DNA of 64,000 nt from Aquirufa beregesia (GCF_011090385.1 NZ_SEWW01000003.1:248001-312000), one strand, 5' to 3'. Counted from the first letter of the stretch, positions 1 through 8,008 are shown. Notes: generated from the sequence alone by a model not told the origin. Translations and numbers: made by a program.

Positions 1-224
1 GCATGGAAATGCCCAATTGTAAAGAAATGCCACTCATGCTCATCGGCAATGTGGTGTAATATCATTTTTCCAGCATCGAATTTCTCTTCTTGCTGAGGAG
101 CATGTTCGGCGGCTTCTGCAGCAGCAGGCTCATTGGCCCATGCGGAGAAACTGAAAAGGGAAATGAATAATCCGAGGATTATATTTGAAAAATACACTTT
201 TTTGAAAATGGACTTACCCGACAT
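1..224 (-). CDS. atpB: F1Fo ATP synthase subunit a, N-terminal part (runs off the window)
   Basis: The first 74 or so residues are visible and the gene continues beyond base 1. It begins with a signal-like hydrophobic stretch ending near SFSAWA, then an Ala/Glu-rich linker, then FDAGKMILHHIADEHEWHFF. That extended N-terminus with a His-rich segment before the first helix is typical of Bacteroidota subunit a, the proton-channel component of the Fo sector. The start is the ATG whose first base is 224. A small membrane-protein gene lies just upstream on the same strand, as in many atp operons. The identification rests on recognised sequence character only, because the conserved C-terminal helices lie outside the window. 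Confidence 0.85.
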   Translation of the reverse strand, partial: MSGKSIFKKVYFSNIILGLFISLFSFSAWANEPAAAEAAEHAPQQEEKFDAGKMILHHIADEHEWHFFTIGHFH

Positions 225-326
225 CTTAATGCTCGCTTTTACTTTAATTTCTTTGATTAATAGAGCTAATTCATTGATTAGCTGGATGTAGAAAAGGATT
301 TTTGCGACTTTTGGTCTTGGCCTTTT

Positions 327-686
327 CTAAAAACGTCGCAAGTTACGAAGCAAACCAATTATTTCAAAATTTGTACTACATAAATAGAGTACAAAAAAAT
401 TCCCCACAAATAAGATCATTTCTGGAGTCCCTATATAGCCAAAAACGCCGATAAAAATGAGGCTGGCAATGAAGCGGATGGCCAAGGAAGCCATATGGAA
501 AGGAATGAATTTTTCACGATCATTTTTCCAACCTATTTGATGTAAGGCATGACTTAAATAGGCTAGAAAGAAAAAGAAGGCCCAGATGAACTTGGCATCT
601 GGATGTAACCAAGAAGATAAACTACTTTGATGAAGCCCCCAAAGTACCAATCCCAAACCTCCATAAAAGCTGATTAATTTAATCAT
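327..686 (-). CDS. small membrane protein upstream of atpB
   Basis: This 119-residue protein has about four hydrophobic segments (LISFYGGLGLVLWGL, FIWAFFFFLAYLSHAL, FIASLIFIGVFGYI and MILFVGNFFVLYLC) separated by short polar loops. It ends in a basic tail, LLRNLRRF. An upstream TTG would add 15 polar residues, but the ATG at 686 directly precedes the first membrane segment, so I choose it. It lies about 100 bases upstream of atpB in the same direction, which suggests an AtpI/assembly-type accessory protein of the ATP synthase. That role is inferred from position only, since I do not recognise the family. Confidence 0.75.
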   Translation of the reverse strand: MIKLISFYGGLGLVLWGLHQSSLSSWLHPDAKFIWAFFFFLAYLSHALHQIGWKNDREKFIPFHMASLAIRFIASLIFIGVFGYIGTPEMILFVGNFFVLYLCSTNFEIIGLLRNLRRF

Positions 687-834
687 GGTGCAAATATCTG
701 AATTATGTGTAATAATGTCATCCCTAGCCAAACTAAATTATTCTTTTGCCAATATCTAGATAATAATTATCAAGTATAAAATTAAATGTGCGGAATACTG
801 GATTTAGCTTTGTGAACTTATGAATTGCCAACTT

Positions 835-867
835 AGATTTGTCAACTTTTCAAAAGTTGACAAATCT
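835..867. repeat. 33-bp near-perfect palindrome (16-bp arms, 1-bp centre)
   Basis: The left arm starts AGATTTGTCAAC and the right arm is its exact reverse complement, meeting at base 851. No T-tract follows on either strand, so it is not an obvious intrinsic terminator. It lies between the divergent atp-linked membrane gene and the metX riboswitch. A further 6-bp pair, GAATTG (822-827) and CAATTC (881-886), flanks it. It could be an operator, a cruciform site or the remnant of a small mobile repeat. Confidence 0.8.
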
Positions 868-895
868 ATTCGGTTCGACTCAATTCAGCGATAAT

Positions 896-927
896 TTTGG
901 AATTCTTCCATTTCATCCTTTACTTTG
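896..927 (+). promoter_or_regulatory. predicted promoter for riboswitch-metX
   Basis: TTTG at 896-899 is followed after 20 bases by TTACTTTG at 920-927. This fits the Bacteroidota primary-sigma pattern TTTG-N19/21-TAnnTTTG with one mismatch. Transcription would begin near 932-934, about 30 bases before the SAM riboswitch. Confidence 0.5.
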
Positions 928-960
928 CAATCCGAAGTCAATCGCACAAGCAGCATTGAT

Positions 961-1067
961 TTATAAAGAAGAAGGGAGAGACTAGGCTCAATGAACTTCT
1001 GGCAACCAGTTGAAAAACTAAGGTGCTAATTCCTACCCCAGGCAAATGCCTGTTTAGGGAAATATAA
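961..1067 (+). promoter_or_regulatory. SAM-I (S-box) riboswitch
   Basis: The segment carries the S-box core: GAGAGACTAGGCTCAATGAA, CTGGCAACCAG and AAGGTGCTAATTCCTACC, followed by a P4-like hairpin (AGGCAAATGCCT). The closing helix P1 can form between TTATA (961-965) and TATAA (1063-1067). SAM-I aptamers bind S-adenosylmethionine and repress methionine-synthesis genes, which fits metX immediately downstream. Only 11 bases separate P1 from the metX ATG and no terminator hairpin is visible there. Control is therefore probably at translation initiation. Confidence 0.93.
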
Positions 1068-1078
1068 ACTATTTGTAC

Positions 1079-2173
1079 ATGCAAGCTGAGTTTAACCAAT
1101 TTCATTCTTCATCCTCTTTTGCCCTAGAAATGGGCAGTGTTCTTCCTTCCATTCAATTGGCCTATGAAACCATGGGTAAATTAAATGCCCAAAAAGATAA
1201 TGTCGTTTGGATTTGTCACGCTTTTACAGGAAGTCATGAAGTGTCGGATTGGTGGCAAGGGCTTGTAGGATCAGGTAAACTGTTTAATCCCGAAAACCAT
1301 TTTATTGTTTGTTGCAATATCTTGGGATCCCACTATGGATCTACTGGTCCGCTTTCTACCAACCCATTGACGGGAGAGCCGTATTACCATAGCTTTCCAA
1401 CCGTTACCATTCGGGATGTAGTCAATAGCTTTGAATTACTCAGAAAGAATTTAGGGATAGACCGCATCAAAACCTGTATTGGAGGGTCATTGGGTGGTCA
1501 GCAAGCCTTAGAGTGGTCCATCATCCAACCTGATTTAATCGAGAACCTCATATTAATTGCTACTAATGCTGTTCACTCCCCATGGGGTATCGCATTTAAT
1601 GAATCTCAAAGGATGTCCATCGAGGTAGATCCTACCTGGAAAGAATCTCAACCTAGAGCGGGTATTGAAGGAATGAAAGCAGCTCGTGCTACCGCATTAA
1701 TTTCCTACCGTAATTACGAAACCTATCAAATTACACAAGCTCGACAAGAGAACACCACGGGGGAATCGTTGCGAGCGATATCGTATCAACGGTATCAAGG
1801 TGAAAAATTGGCTAGCAGATTTAATGCCTATTCCTATTATATTTTGTCAAAAATGATGGATTCGCAAGATGTGGGTAGAAATAGAGGGGGTGTGGTTAAA
1901 GCTTTGAAATCCGTGAAGTCCAAAACCTTAGTCATTGGTATCAAGTCGGATGCTTTGTTCCCTATTGTGGAACAAGAATATTTGGCCAAGCACATTCCTG
2001 GGGCATCATTTCAAGTGATAGATTCCCTTTATGGTCACGATGGTTTTTTAATCGAAAGTGGTTTGATGACCAAGGCAATTCGTCTATGGCAAAAACTACT
2101 TCGTTTGGAAGTGAATCCTATGGCCGATTTTTTCAAAGAATTAGAAATTAGACATATTTCTTACGCTTCTTAA
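1079..2173 (+). CDS. metX: homoserine O-acetyltransferase
   Basis: This 364-residue alpha/beta-hydrolase-fold enzyme should transfer acetyl (or succinyl) from CoA to homoserine in the cytoplasm, the committed step to methionine. The nucleophile elbow GGSLGG places Ser137, and the acid and base of the triad are Asp291 (KSDALFP) and His320 (YGHDGFL). The conserved segment NILGSHYGSTGP near residue 80 is also present. A TTG six bases upstream is possible, but the ATG at 1079 is preferred. The SAM riboswitch upstream supports the methionine role. Acetyl versus succinyl specificity cannot be settled by eye. An SDR gene follows after two bases. Confidence 0.95.
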   Translation: MQAEFNQFHSSSSFALEMGSVLPSIQLAYETMGKLNAQKDNVVWICHAFTGSHEVSDWWQGLVGSGKLFNPENHFIVCCNILGSHYGSTGPLSTNPLTGEPYYHSFPTVTIRDVVNSFELLRKNLGIDRIKTCIGGSLGGQQALEWSIIQPDLIENLILIATNAVHSPWGIAFNESQRMSIEVDPTWKESQPRAGIEGMKAARATALISYRNYETYQITQARQENTTGESLRAISYQRYQGEKLASRFNAYSYYILSKMMDSQDVGRNRGGVVKALKSVKSKTLVIGIKSDALFPIVEQEYLAKHIPGASFQVIDSLYGHDGFLIESGLMTKAIRLWQKLLRLEVNPMADFFKELEIRHISYAS

Positions 2174-2175
2174 TC

Positions 2176-2973
2176 ATGAAATTTACCAATCAAGTTGTTT
2201 GGATCACAGGTGCTTCCTCTGGCATTGGTGAAGCTTTAGCGCAGGCCTTTGCTCAAGAAGGGGCTCATCTGATTTTATCGGCTCGTCGAGAAGCGGAATT
2301 ACAGCGAGTAGCGAGTCTTTGCCAAGCTTATGGTCATTCCGTGCTGGTTTTGCCTTTTGATATGACGCAGTTGGATCAACATGATTTGATGCTAGAAAAG
2401 GTCTTGTCTACCTATGGACGTATCGATATCATGGTGTTGAATGCGGGAGTTAGTCAACGGTCCTTTGTGGAGGATACGCATTTGGAAGTATATCGGAAAC
2501 TGTTTGAGATTAACTTCTTTTCTATTGTAGCATTGACTCAGAAGTTATTGCCTGTATTTAAACAACAAAAGTCGGGGACATTTGTTCCTATAGCTTCGGT
2601 GGCTGGCAGAATTAGCACTCCCAGAAGAGGAGCCTATGGAGCATCAAAGCATGCATTAATTGGATTTTTTGATTCAGTACGTGCAGAAACGTATGACCAA
2701 GGAATCCACGTTTGTACCATATTGCCAGGTTATATCAAAACGAATATCTCCTTACATGCTATGAATGAACATGGAGAAGCTTACGGAAAAATGGATCCCA
2801 ATCAAGCAAAAGGGCTAGATCCAAACTTGACAGCCCAGAGAATTGTTCAGGCAGTTTTTGCTAAAAAGAAAGAATACTTTATCGGAGGAAAACTGGAGGC
2901 GCTCGGTTTATTAATCAAGCGCCTCAGTCCATCCTTATTATTTTGGATGATGAGAAAAATCAAAAATACTTAA
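2176..2973 (+). CDS. SDR family NAD(P)-dependent oxidoreductase
   Basis: This 265-residue classical short-chain dehydrogenase has a nucleotide-binding TGASSGIG (residues 11-18), the NAG motif (89-91) and the catalytic set Ser141, Tyr154 and Lys158 (YGASK). A C-terminal hydrophobic stretch with basic residues (SPSLLFWMMRKIK) resembles membrane-associated DHRS7-type enzymes. The substrate is unknown. It is co-directional with metX, two bases apart, so it is probably co-transcribed under the SAM riboswitch, although no methionine role is evident. Its stop codon overlaps that of the convergent MFS gene (TTAA at 2970-2973). Confidence 0.9.
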   Translation: MKFTNQVVWITGASSGIGEALAQAFAQEGAHLILSARREAELQRVASLCQAYGHSVLVLPFDMTQLDQHDLMLEKVLSTYGRIDIMVLNAGVSQRSFVEDTHLEVYRKLFEINFFSIVALTQKLLPVFKQQKSGTFVPIASVAGRISTPRRGAYGASKHALIGFFDSVRAETYDQGIHVCTILPGYIKTNISLHAMNEHGEAYGKMDPNQAKGLDPNLTAQRIVQAVFAKKKEYFIGGKLEALGLLIKRLSPSLLFWMMRKIKNT

Positions 2974-4160
2974 TTCGCAATTTCTTTTTTCTCACTGAAA
3001 AATAGAATAAACAAGACTAATACCAAGCCGGCAATTGCTGCTGGAACCATCCATACGGCTTGCCAATCATGTACTCCATTAACGGTATAATGGTCTAAAA
3101 CGATTCCTGATAATTTGGAACCAATCCCCATTCCTACTCCATAAGTTGCTAAGGTAATTAATCCTTGCGCAGCATTCTTAACCTTCTCACCTGCTTTTTG
3201 ATCGGTGTAAATTTGACCCGTTACAAAGAAAAAATCATAGCATACTCCGTGTAGGATAATACCGATGAATAAAATCCATTCCGAACTGATTCCATCTCCG
3301 TAACCAAAGCACAAGAAGCGGATTACCCAGGCCACCAAGCCCACAATTAACATTTTTTTAACTCCCAAACGCGTAAAGGCCAATGGAATCAATAACATGA
3401 AAATAACTTCGGAAGCCTGACCAAAGGACATTTTGTTTTCTACATTTTGCATGTGCGAATCCGTCAGAGAGGGATTGGCCATGGCATAGTAAAATGATAA
3501 GGGGATGCAGATTAAAATGGAGGAAACAAAGAAGATTAAGAAGGAGCGATCTTTAAATAATTTCAAGGCATCCAGACCTATGATTTGTGCTATCGATGAG
3601 TTTTTGTCCGCTTTAGGAGGCGTGTCTGGAAGGAAGAAGGCGTAAATGCCTAAGATAAATGAACTAATCATGGAGATTTGGAATATAGCCACTTGATCTC
3701 CTAAAGCTAAAAATCCGATGATATTAGTGACCACAATCCAAGCAATTGTTCCTGTCACCCGAATACTAGGGAATTCTTTTTCCGGATTATTCATTTGGTT
3801 CATGGCTATAGAATTAGACAAGGCTAAGTTGGGAGCGAAGCAAAGCGTATAGGCCAGGATATACCAAAAGAAAGTTTCAGGGTCTTTATTTTGACTTAAG
3901 AAAAACAAAATAATACCACCCAAAATATTTAAAACGCCCATTACTTTTTGGGCAGAAAAAAAACGATCAGCGATTAATCCAACAAAAAAGGGTGCCGCAA
4001 TGCAGGCTATCGAAAAAGTGGTATATGCATTACCAACCTGATCACCAGTGGCGTGTAAAGTGGTTAAAAGGTATTTACTCATTTGACCATACCATGATCC
4101 CCAAGAAAAGAACATTAGGAACATCATGGTCATCAACTGAATTCGAGTGCTGTTTTTCAT
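2970..4160 (-). CDS. MFS transporter, nucleoside:H+ symporter type (NupG/XapB-like)
   Basis: This 396-residue inner-membrane protein has about twelve hydrophobic segments. The N-terminal segment MMFLMFFSWGSWYGQMSKYL, the GLIADRFFSAQK loop after helix 2 and the FPSIRVTGTIAWI stretch are characteristic of the nucleoside:proton symporter branch of the major facilitator superfamily. It probably imports nucleosides, but the exact substrate is unproven. An upstream TTG at 4184 lies inside a predicted promoter -7 element, so the ATG at 4160 is the better start. No salvage gene is adjacent. Confidence 0.85.
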   Translation of the reverse strand: MKNSTRIQLMTMMFLMFFSWGSWYGQMSKYLLTTLHATGDQVGNAYTTFSIACIAAPFFVGLIADRFFSAQKVMGVLNILGGIILFFLSQNKDPETFFWYILAYTLCFAPNLALSNSIAMNQMNNPEKEFPSIRVTGTIAWIVVTNIIGFLALGDQVAIFQISMISSFILGIYAFFLPDTPPKADKNSSIAQIIGLDALKLFKDRSFLIFFVSSILICIPLSFYYAMANPSLTDSHMQNVENKMSFGQASEVIFMLLIPLAFTRLGVKKMLIVGLVAWVIRFLCFGYGDGISSEWILFIGIILHGVCYDFFFVTGQIYTDQKAGEKVKNAAQGLITLATYGVGMGIGSKLSGIVLDHYTVNGVHDWQAVWMVPAAIAGLVLVLFILFFSEKKEIAN

Positions 4161-4181
4161 TTTAGCGTATTTTGAGTGAAC

Positions 4182-4189
4182 CAAAAATA
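4182..4189 (-). promoter_or_regulatory. predicted -7 element for the MFS gene
   Basis: Read on the minus strand this is TATTTTTG, an exact TAnnTTTG match about 21 bases before the ATG at 4160. That leaves a short leader of about 15 bases. No TTTG lies 19-21 bases upstream, so the -33 element is weak or absent. Confidence 0.4.
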
Positions 4190-4465
4190 CAAATTTGAAT
4201 GAATTTTACTTCTTTTAGAAAATATTTTTTAGACTCATTCGGTGATTAATTTGAACTCTATAATTACCGTTTTTACTTTTTTTTGATTTCATCACCGAAA
4301 TTTTAAACCTGAAAAATAGAAATGCATCAAAATATATCAAAAATCAGCCCAAATGGGATTATGCTCCTTTCGGTGCCTATGGCTTAAGTATTTGATTTTC
4401 AGTGATATTTGTTGTTAGTTTGGCCAAAATTCAGGGTTTAAATTACCTTTTTGATTAATATTCAC
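4190..4465. promoter_or_regulatory. intergenic region with inverted TTCGGTGAT sites
   Basis: This divergent intergenic region contains TTCGGTGAT at 4238-4246 and its exact inverted copy ATCACCGAA at 4291-4299, 44 bases apart. A shorter copy, TTCGGTG, lies at 4369-4375. The spacing suggests binding sites for a dimeric regulator or a looped operator rather than a hairpin terminator. A TTTG at 4420 region followed after 21 bases by TACCTTTT could be a weak plus-strand promoter for the next gene. Nothing else is evident. Confidence 0.3.
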
Positions 4466-4936
4466 ATGGAATTGAATTTCATTTTTTTGATTTCAGCTAG
4501 GCCGACAGGCAATTTTCAGGGCTCAACGGCTTTGTTTATGACCCTATTTGCTATCATTGCCTTAGTGCTTTTAGGAGTAGGAGGAAGGTTATATCAAAAA
4601 CGTAAAGCTTGGATAGAACATAGTAAATTAACTTACGGTAAGGTGGTAGAGATTTCTCGTCGCTATGCCCGCGGAGATCACGCTGGCCGTTTTCCTATCT
4701 ATTTTCCTATCGTATCTTATCATGTTAATGGTCTGGAATTTCGTCGAGAAGCAGAAAGAGGATTGATGAAAAATTATGAGATTGGTCAGGAAATTCCGGT
4801 ACGTTATTTATCTGAAAAACCCTATGAGGCCTCTTTGAATGAGCAATCTGTGCCTGTTTTGAGTCCTAATGTATTTTTTATCCTCGGAATACTGATGTTA
4901 ATCAGTGCGATTATTTTATCAGTTATACACCCCTAA
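4466..4936 (+). CDS. DUF3592-type membrane protein
   Basis: The protein has 156 residues with one membrane segment near residues 23-43 (LFMTLFAIIALVLLGVGG) and another at the C-terminus (VFFILGILMLISAIILSVI). Between them lies a soluble beta-rich segment with YFPIVSYHVNGLEFR and IGQEIPVRYLSEKPYEASL. That segment is the pattern of DUF3592 proteins (length, two flanking helices, 'VxYxxxxP' core). The function is unknown. I choose the ATG at 4466 over a TTG five codons upstream. It is followed 55 bases later by myo-inositol oxygenase in the same direction. Confidence 0.75.
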   Translation: MELNFIFLISARPTGNFQGSTALFMTLFAIIALVLLGVGGRLYQKRKAWIEHSKLTYGKVVEISRRYARGDHAGRFPIYFPIVSYHVNGLEFRREAERGLMKNYEIGQEIPVRYLSEKPYEASLNEQSVPVLSPNVFFILGILMLISAIILSVIHP

Positions 4937-4991
4937 TTTTTATTTTTAAAATCTTAGTTAGTAATTTGTATAGCAAATTATTTAGATCACC

Positions 4992-5822
4992 ATGGAAACT
5001 ACTATTGCCAAGGATAAAAGTGAATTTAGAAATTACGAGCAGGGAGATATTACTGCTGCCGTAAAAGAGCATTATAGAAAGATGCGTTCGCGCCAAACCT
5101 ATGATTATGTTCAGAAGATGAAGAAAAAGTATTTGACTTTTGAACGTCCAATGGATTTATGGGAAATGATGGAGCGTTTAAATGCCTTAGTGGACGTTAG
5201 TGATCCAGATTTAAATCTTCCCAATGTGATACATTTATTGCAAACAGCCGAAGGTCTTCGTGCTGAGGGTCGTCCGGATTGGATGCAATTAGTAGGATTG
5301 ATTCATGACTTGGGTAAAGCCATGTATTTATTCGGTAGTGATGAAGATGGTACTTCTCAATCAGAGCAATGGGGACTAGTAGGAGATGTTTTTGCAGTAG
5401 GCTGTAAATTCCCAGATTCTTGTGTATATCCCGAGTTCAATGCCTTGAATCCTGATTCATTGGTAGATTTATACAATACAGATTTAGGTGTTTATGCTCC
5501 AGGCTGCGGATTAGATAATTTGGAATTAGCTTGGGGGCATGATGAATACCTTTACCAAGTGTTAAAAAACCATAAAGACAATAAAATCCCTCATGCAGGT
5601 ATGGTGATGATTCGTTATCACTCATTCTATCCTTGGCATACGGGTGGTGCTTATAAGCAGTTTATGAATGCTGAGGATGAGAAATACTTAGACTGGATTA
5701 AGGATTTCAATAAATATGATTTGTATACCAAATCACCTAAAGTGCCTGATTACAATGAGTTGAAGCCATATTATGAGCCGATTGTTGAGAAGTACTTAGG
5801 TAAGGGACCTATCTATTGGTAG
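4992..5822 (+). CDS. inositol oxygenase (MIOX)
   Basis: This 276-residue HD-domain diiron oxygenase should convert myo-inositol plus O2 to D-glucuronate in the cytoplasm. All six iron ligands of the animal enzyme have counterparts: His81 (NVIHLLQTAE), His105-Asp106 (IHDLGK), His183 (WGHDEYL), His210 (IRYHSFYPWH) and Asp243 (KYDLYTK). The length matches the family (about 280). No glucuronate- or inositol-catabolism gene is adjacent, so the pathway must be completed elsewhere or the enzyme feeds a different use. A strong terminator follows 21 bases after the stop. Confidence 0.93.
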   Translation: METTIAKDKSEFRNYEQGDITAAVKEHYRKMRSRQTYDYVQKMKKKYLTFERPMDLWEMMERLNALVDVSDPDLNLPNVIHLLQTAEGLRAEGRPDWMQLVGLIHDLGKAMYLFGSDEDGTSQSEQWGLVGDVFAVGCKFPDSCVYPEFNALNPDSLVDLYNTDLGVYAPGCGLDNLELAWGHDEYLYQVLKNHKDNKIPHAGMVMIRYHSFYPWHTGGAYKQFMNAEDEKYLDWIKDFNKYDLYTKSPKVPDYNELKPYYEPIVEKYLGKGPIYW

Positions 5823-5842
5823 ATTCTACGTTGATACAAATA

Positions 5843-5874
5843 AAAAAAGGTCTGAATTTTTTCAGACCTTTTTT
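5843..5874. terminator. bidirectional intrinsic terminator
   Basis: A 14-bp perfect stem has arms at 5843-5856 and 5861-5874 with a TTTT loop. A-rich and T-rich flanks on both sides let it serve the convergent MIOX gene and the minus-strand NTF2-like gene. Confidence 0.92.
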
Positions 5875-5890
5875 ATGGAGTAAAATTAGT

Positions 5891-6403
5891 TTACCAGCCA
5901 TCATCCTTTTTCGGCTTAACCACTTTCTTGTTGGTAGTAGCGGGAGTTTTGGCGGCAGCTATTCCCGCTGATCCTTTTAGTTGTACGCCATTATCTACCC
6001 GACTGAATACACGGCATACAATTTTCCATTCATCATTAACTTTCAATAAACTCAATAAATCGATGTATTTGAAATCTTGGAATTCTAATTCAACCGTGGC
6101 TGTAGCTGAAATGCCTGCATAGGAATAGGCCACTAATTTTGTCGTAGCTTTAGCTCCACCAGCGGGAGTATTCCGGATGAAGTTTCTTACGGGAAAATCT
6201 TGGATTTTACCTGTGCTAGCATTGAAAGTTCGTAAAATGGCTGTTGGGTGAAATGCTTTACCTAATAAAGCCGTATCTCCTTTGGTTATGCCATCTAAAT
6301 AGGCATTGACTGTGCTTTTAATGGCATCATCGTCTTGTGCCCAGGCCAACGTACTGAAACATAGGAAGGCTAGACAAGTGATTAAAGTAGTTTTGATTTT
6401 CAT
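5891..6403 (-). CDS. secreted NTF2-like (lumazine-binding type) protein
   Basis: This 170-residue protein has a signal peptide (hydrophobic residues 5-21, cleavage after AWAQ). The cone-shaped NTF2/SnoaL-like pattern follows: IKSTVNAYLDGITKGDTALL, a FHPTAILR strand, then ELEFQDFKYIDLLSLLKVN and EWKIVCRVFSRV. A Lys/Pro-rich tail ends KKDDGW. Such proteins are often annotated as putative lumazine-binding and rarely have a proven function. No catalytic residue can be assigned. It lies 17 bases downstream of the serine hydrolase gene on the same strand, so the two are probably co-transcribed. Confidence 0.8.
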   Translation of the reverse strand: MKIKTTLITCLAFLCFSTLAWAQDDDAIKSTVNAYLDGITKGDTALLGKAFHPTAILRTFNASTGKIQDFPVRNFIRNTPAGGAKATTKLVAYSYAGISATATVELEFQDFKYIDLLSLLKVNDEWKIVCRVFSRVDNGVQLKGSAGIAAAKTPATTNKKVVKPKKDDGW

Positions 6404-6420
6404 GATTTTGTCGAATTTAA

Positions 6421-7650
6421 TTATATGCCCCCTGTAAATTCCATGGGAAGAGCCTCGCCTTTCATAAACAAAGCTGTTTTTTCAGGATATAGAATCGATT
6501 GAACGATGTTTACTTTCCCCAAAGAATGGTTGGCCATATTACCTAAAATGATGATGGCAGAATTGTCTTTGGCATTGTGTAAATAATAATTTTTAAAACC
6601 ATGCCACCAGCCTGTATGGTAGGTAAGCCATTCTCCATTATCTAATTGAGTTAATCTCCAACCGAATCCATAGTTTTTAGGTAGTATATTGGGCGTACGG
6701 TGTTGCGGAGAAAAAGCTTCTTCCAAGGTACTTAATTTAACGAGGGACTCCTCATTTAAAGCCATATCCCAGTGATGCATATCATCCACTGTCGAATAAA
6801 TTCCTTTATCTCCCACTACGCCATCTAGGTGGTCAAATCCGACCACAGCAGGTTGGCCTCTTCTGGGGGAATATCCAGTAGCAGCCGTTTTTAACATTTC
6901 TGGATGCATGGGGTCATACACAAAGCTATTATGCATCCCTGCAGGTTCAAAAATATGTTTCTTCAAATATCCCCGGAAATCCTCCCCGCTTAAACGCTCC
7001 ACGATATACGCTAGTAATAAGTAATTGGTATTGTTGTAGCTAAATTTCGCATTCGGGCGATAGTCGATTCTGGGTTTTAAGCGAATCATCATGTCGACAA
7101 CCATTTTATTGGTCAGTGGACTTTTTTTATCGTAAAATTTATCTAGGCAATAGGCATAATTGGGTAAACCAGAGCGGTGAGTTAATAAACTACGGATGGT
7201 TAAGCTGGAATCATAGGGAAAACCAGGGACATGCTTGTAGATAGGATCGTCGTAATTAAGTTGGTTTTTTTCCTTCAATTGCATGATGGCCACTGCAGTA
7301 AACTGCTTGGAAACGGAGGCCAACTGAAAATGAGTTTGGGTGGTTAGCGGGTTTTTGGTGAAGTAATTGGCGAAGCCAAATGCTTTTTTGTATATGATTT
7401 TACCGTATTGCGATACGAGTACCACCCCATTGAAACCTGTTTTGGAATGAAGTTTTTGAAAAAAGGTATCTAGTTTAACGGCCTTCTGCTTAGCTACCGA
7501 TGGATTATATAAGGACGCAATGCTATCATTTCTTTTTTCCGAGGCAGAACTGAACTCAAAAAGGTGTTCTGGCTGATGAGAACAAGACAGAATCCCAATA
7601 AATGCACTTAGTGAGAATAAAAAGATGGATTTGGGGAGATTCAATTTCAT
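6421..7650 (-). CDS. serine hydrolase lipoprotein, class C beta-lactamase-like
   Basis: The 409-residue protein begins with a lipoprotein signal (lipobox GILSC, Cys23). It carries the active-site motifs of the penicillin-binding/class C beta-lactamase fold: SVSK (Ser112-Lys115), YNN (Tyr205-Asn207) and a C-terminal HTG in TYHTGWWHG. Members act as D-amino peptidases, esterases or beta-lactamases. Nothing here separates these, and resistance should not be assumed. A GTG start nine codons upstream is possible, but the ATG at 7650 gives a cleaner signal peptide. It is probably anchored in the periplasm or outer membrane and shares a transcript with the NTF2-like gene. Confidence 0.87.
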   Translation of the reverse strand: MKLNLPKSIFLFSLSAFIGILSCSHQPEHLFEFSSASEKRNDSIASLYNPSVAKQKAVKLDTFFQKLHSKTGFNGVVLVSQYGKIIYKKAFGFANYFTKNPLTTQTHFQLASVSKQFTAVAIMQLKEKNQLNYDDPIYKHVPGFPYDSSLTIRSLLTHRSGLPNYAYCLDKFYDKKSPLTNKMVVDMMIRLKPRIDYRPNAKFSYNNTNYLLLAYIVERLSGEDFRGYLKKHIFEPAGMHNSFVYDPMHPEMLKTAATGYSPRRGQPAVVGFDHLDGVVGDKGIYSTVDDMHHWDMALNEESLVKLSTLEEAFSPQHRTPNILPKNYGFGWRLTQLDNGEWLTYHTGWWHGFKNYYLHNAKDNSAIIILGNMANHSLGKVNIVQSILYPEKTALFMKGEALPMEFTGGI

Positions 7651-7771
7651 GAACGTATGGGTCTTTTTATGCTTCACAATATAGTAGAAATGTATAGTTA
7701 ATTCAACTCAAATGCGGTAAAAACCAATAAAATTGATTAAAAAGACTTATTTTGGGAAATCATTGATCAAA

Positions 7772-8008
7772 ATGGGAATTATTTCGAACCTCATACGCCA
7801 TTTCATGTTATTGCTCCTTCGACTTTACCAAGGAATGATTTCTCCCTTTTTGCCCAATGCTTGTCGTTATACTCCCACTTGTTCTGAATATGCTAAACAA
7901 GCATTAATTAAACACGGAATTTGGAAAGGAAGTAAATTGGCGGCCAAGCGCATAGCCCGTTGTCATCCCTGGGGCGGAAGTGGTTATGATCCAGTGCCAG
8001 AGGATTAA
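7772..8008 (+). CDS. yidD: membrane protein insertion efficiency factor YidD
   Basis: This short protein (78 residues from the ATG at 7772) has the YidD signature: an amphipathic helix, [29 protein letters not shown] with conserved cysteines, and the C-terminal GGSGYDPVP. YidD assists YidC-dependent insertion of inner-membrane proteins. A TTG thirteen codons upstream would add a basic extension, but the ATG gives the usual family length of 70-85. It stands alone here, divergent from the serine hydrolase gene. Confidence 0.93.
   Translation: MGIISNLIRHFMLLLLRLYQGMISPFLPNACRYTPTCSEYAKQALIKHGIWKGSKLAAKRIARCHPWGGSGYDPVPED

Noticed and set aside
302-341. TTGCGAC/GTCGCAA inverted repeat around the end of the small membrane gene
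   Set aside because: The loop is about 26 bases and the stem only 7, with no T-tract. It is too weak to call a terminator or processing site.
6421-7650. antibiotic-resistance beta-lactamase
   Set aside because: The SVSK, YNN and HTG motifs are shared by many esterases and peptidases of this fold, and nothing specific to a beta-lactamase is visible.
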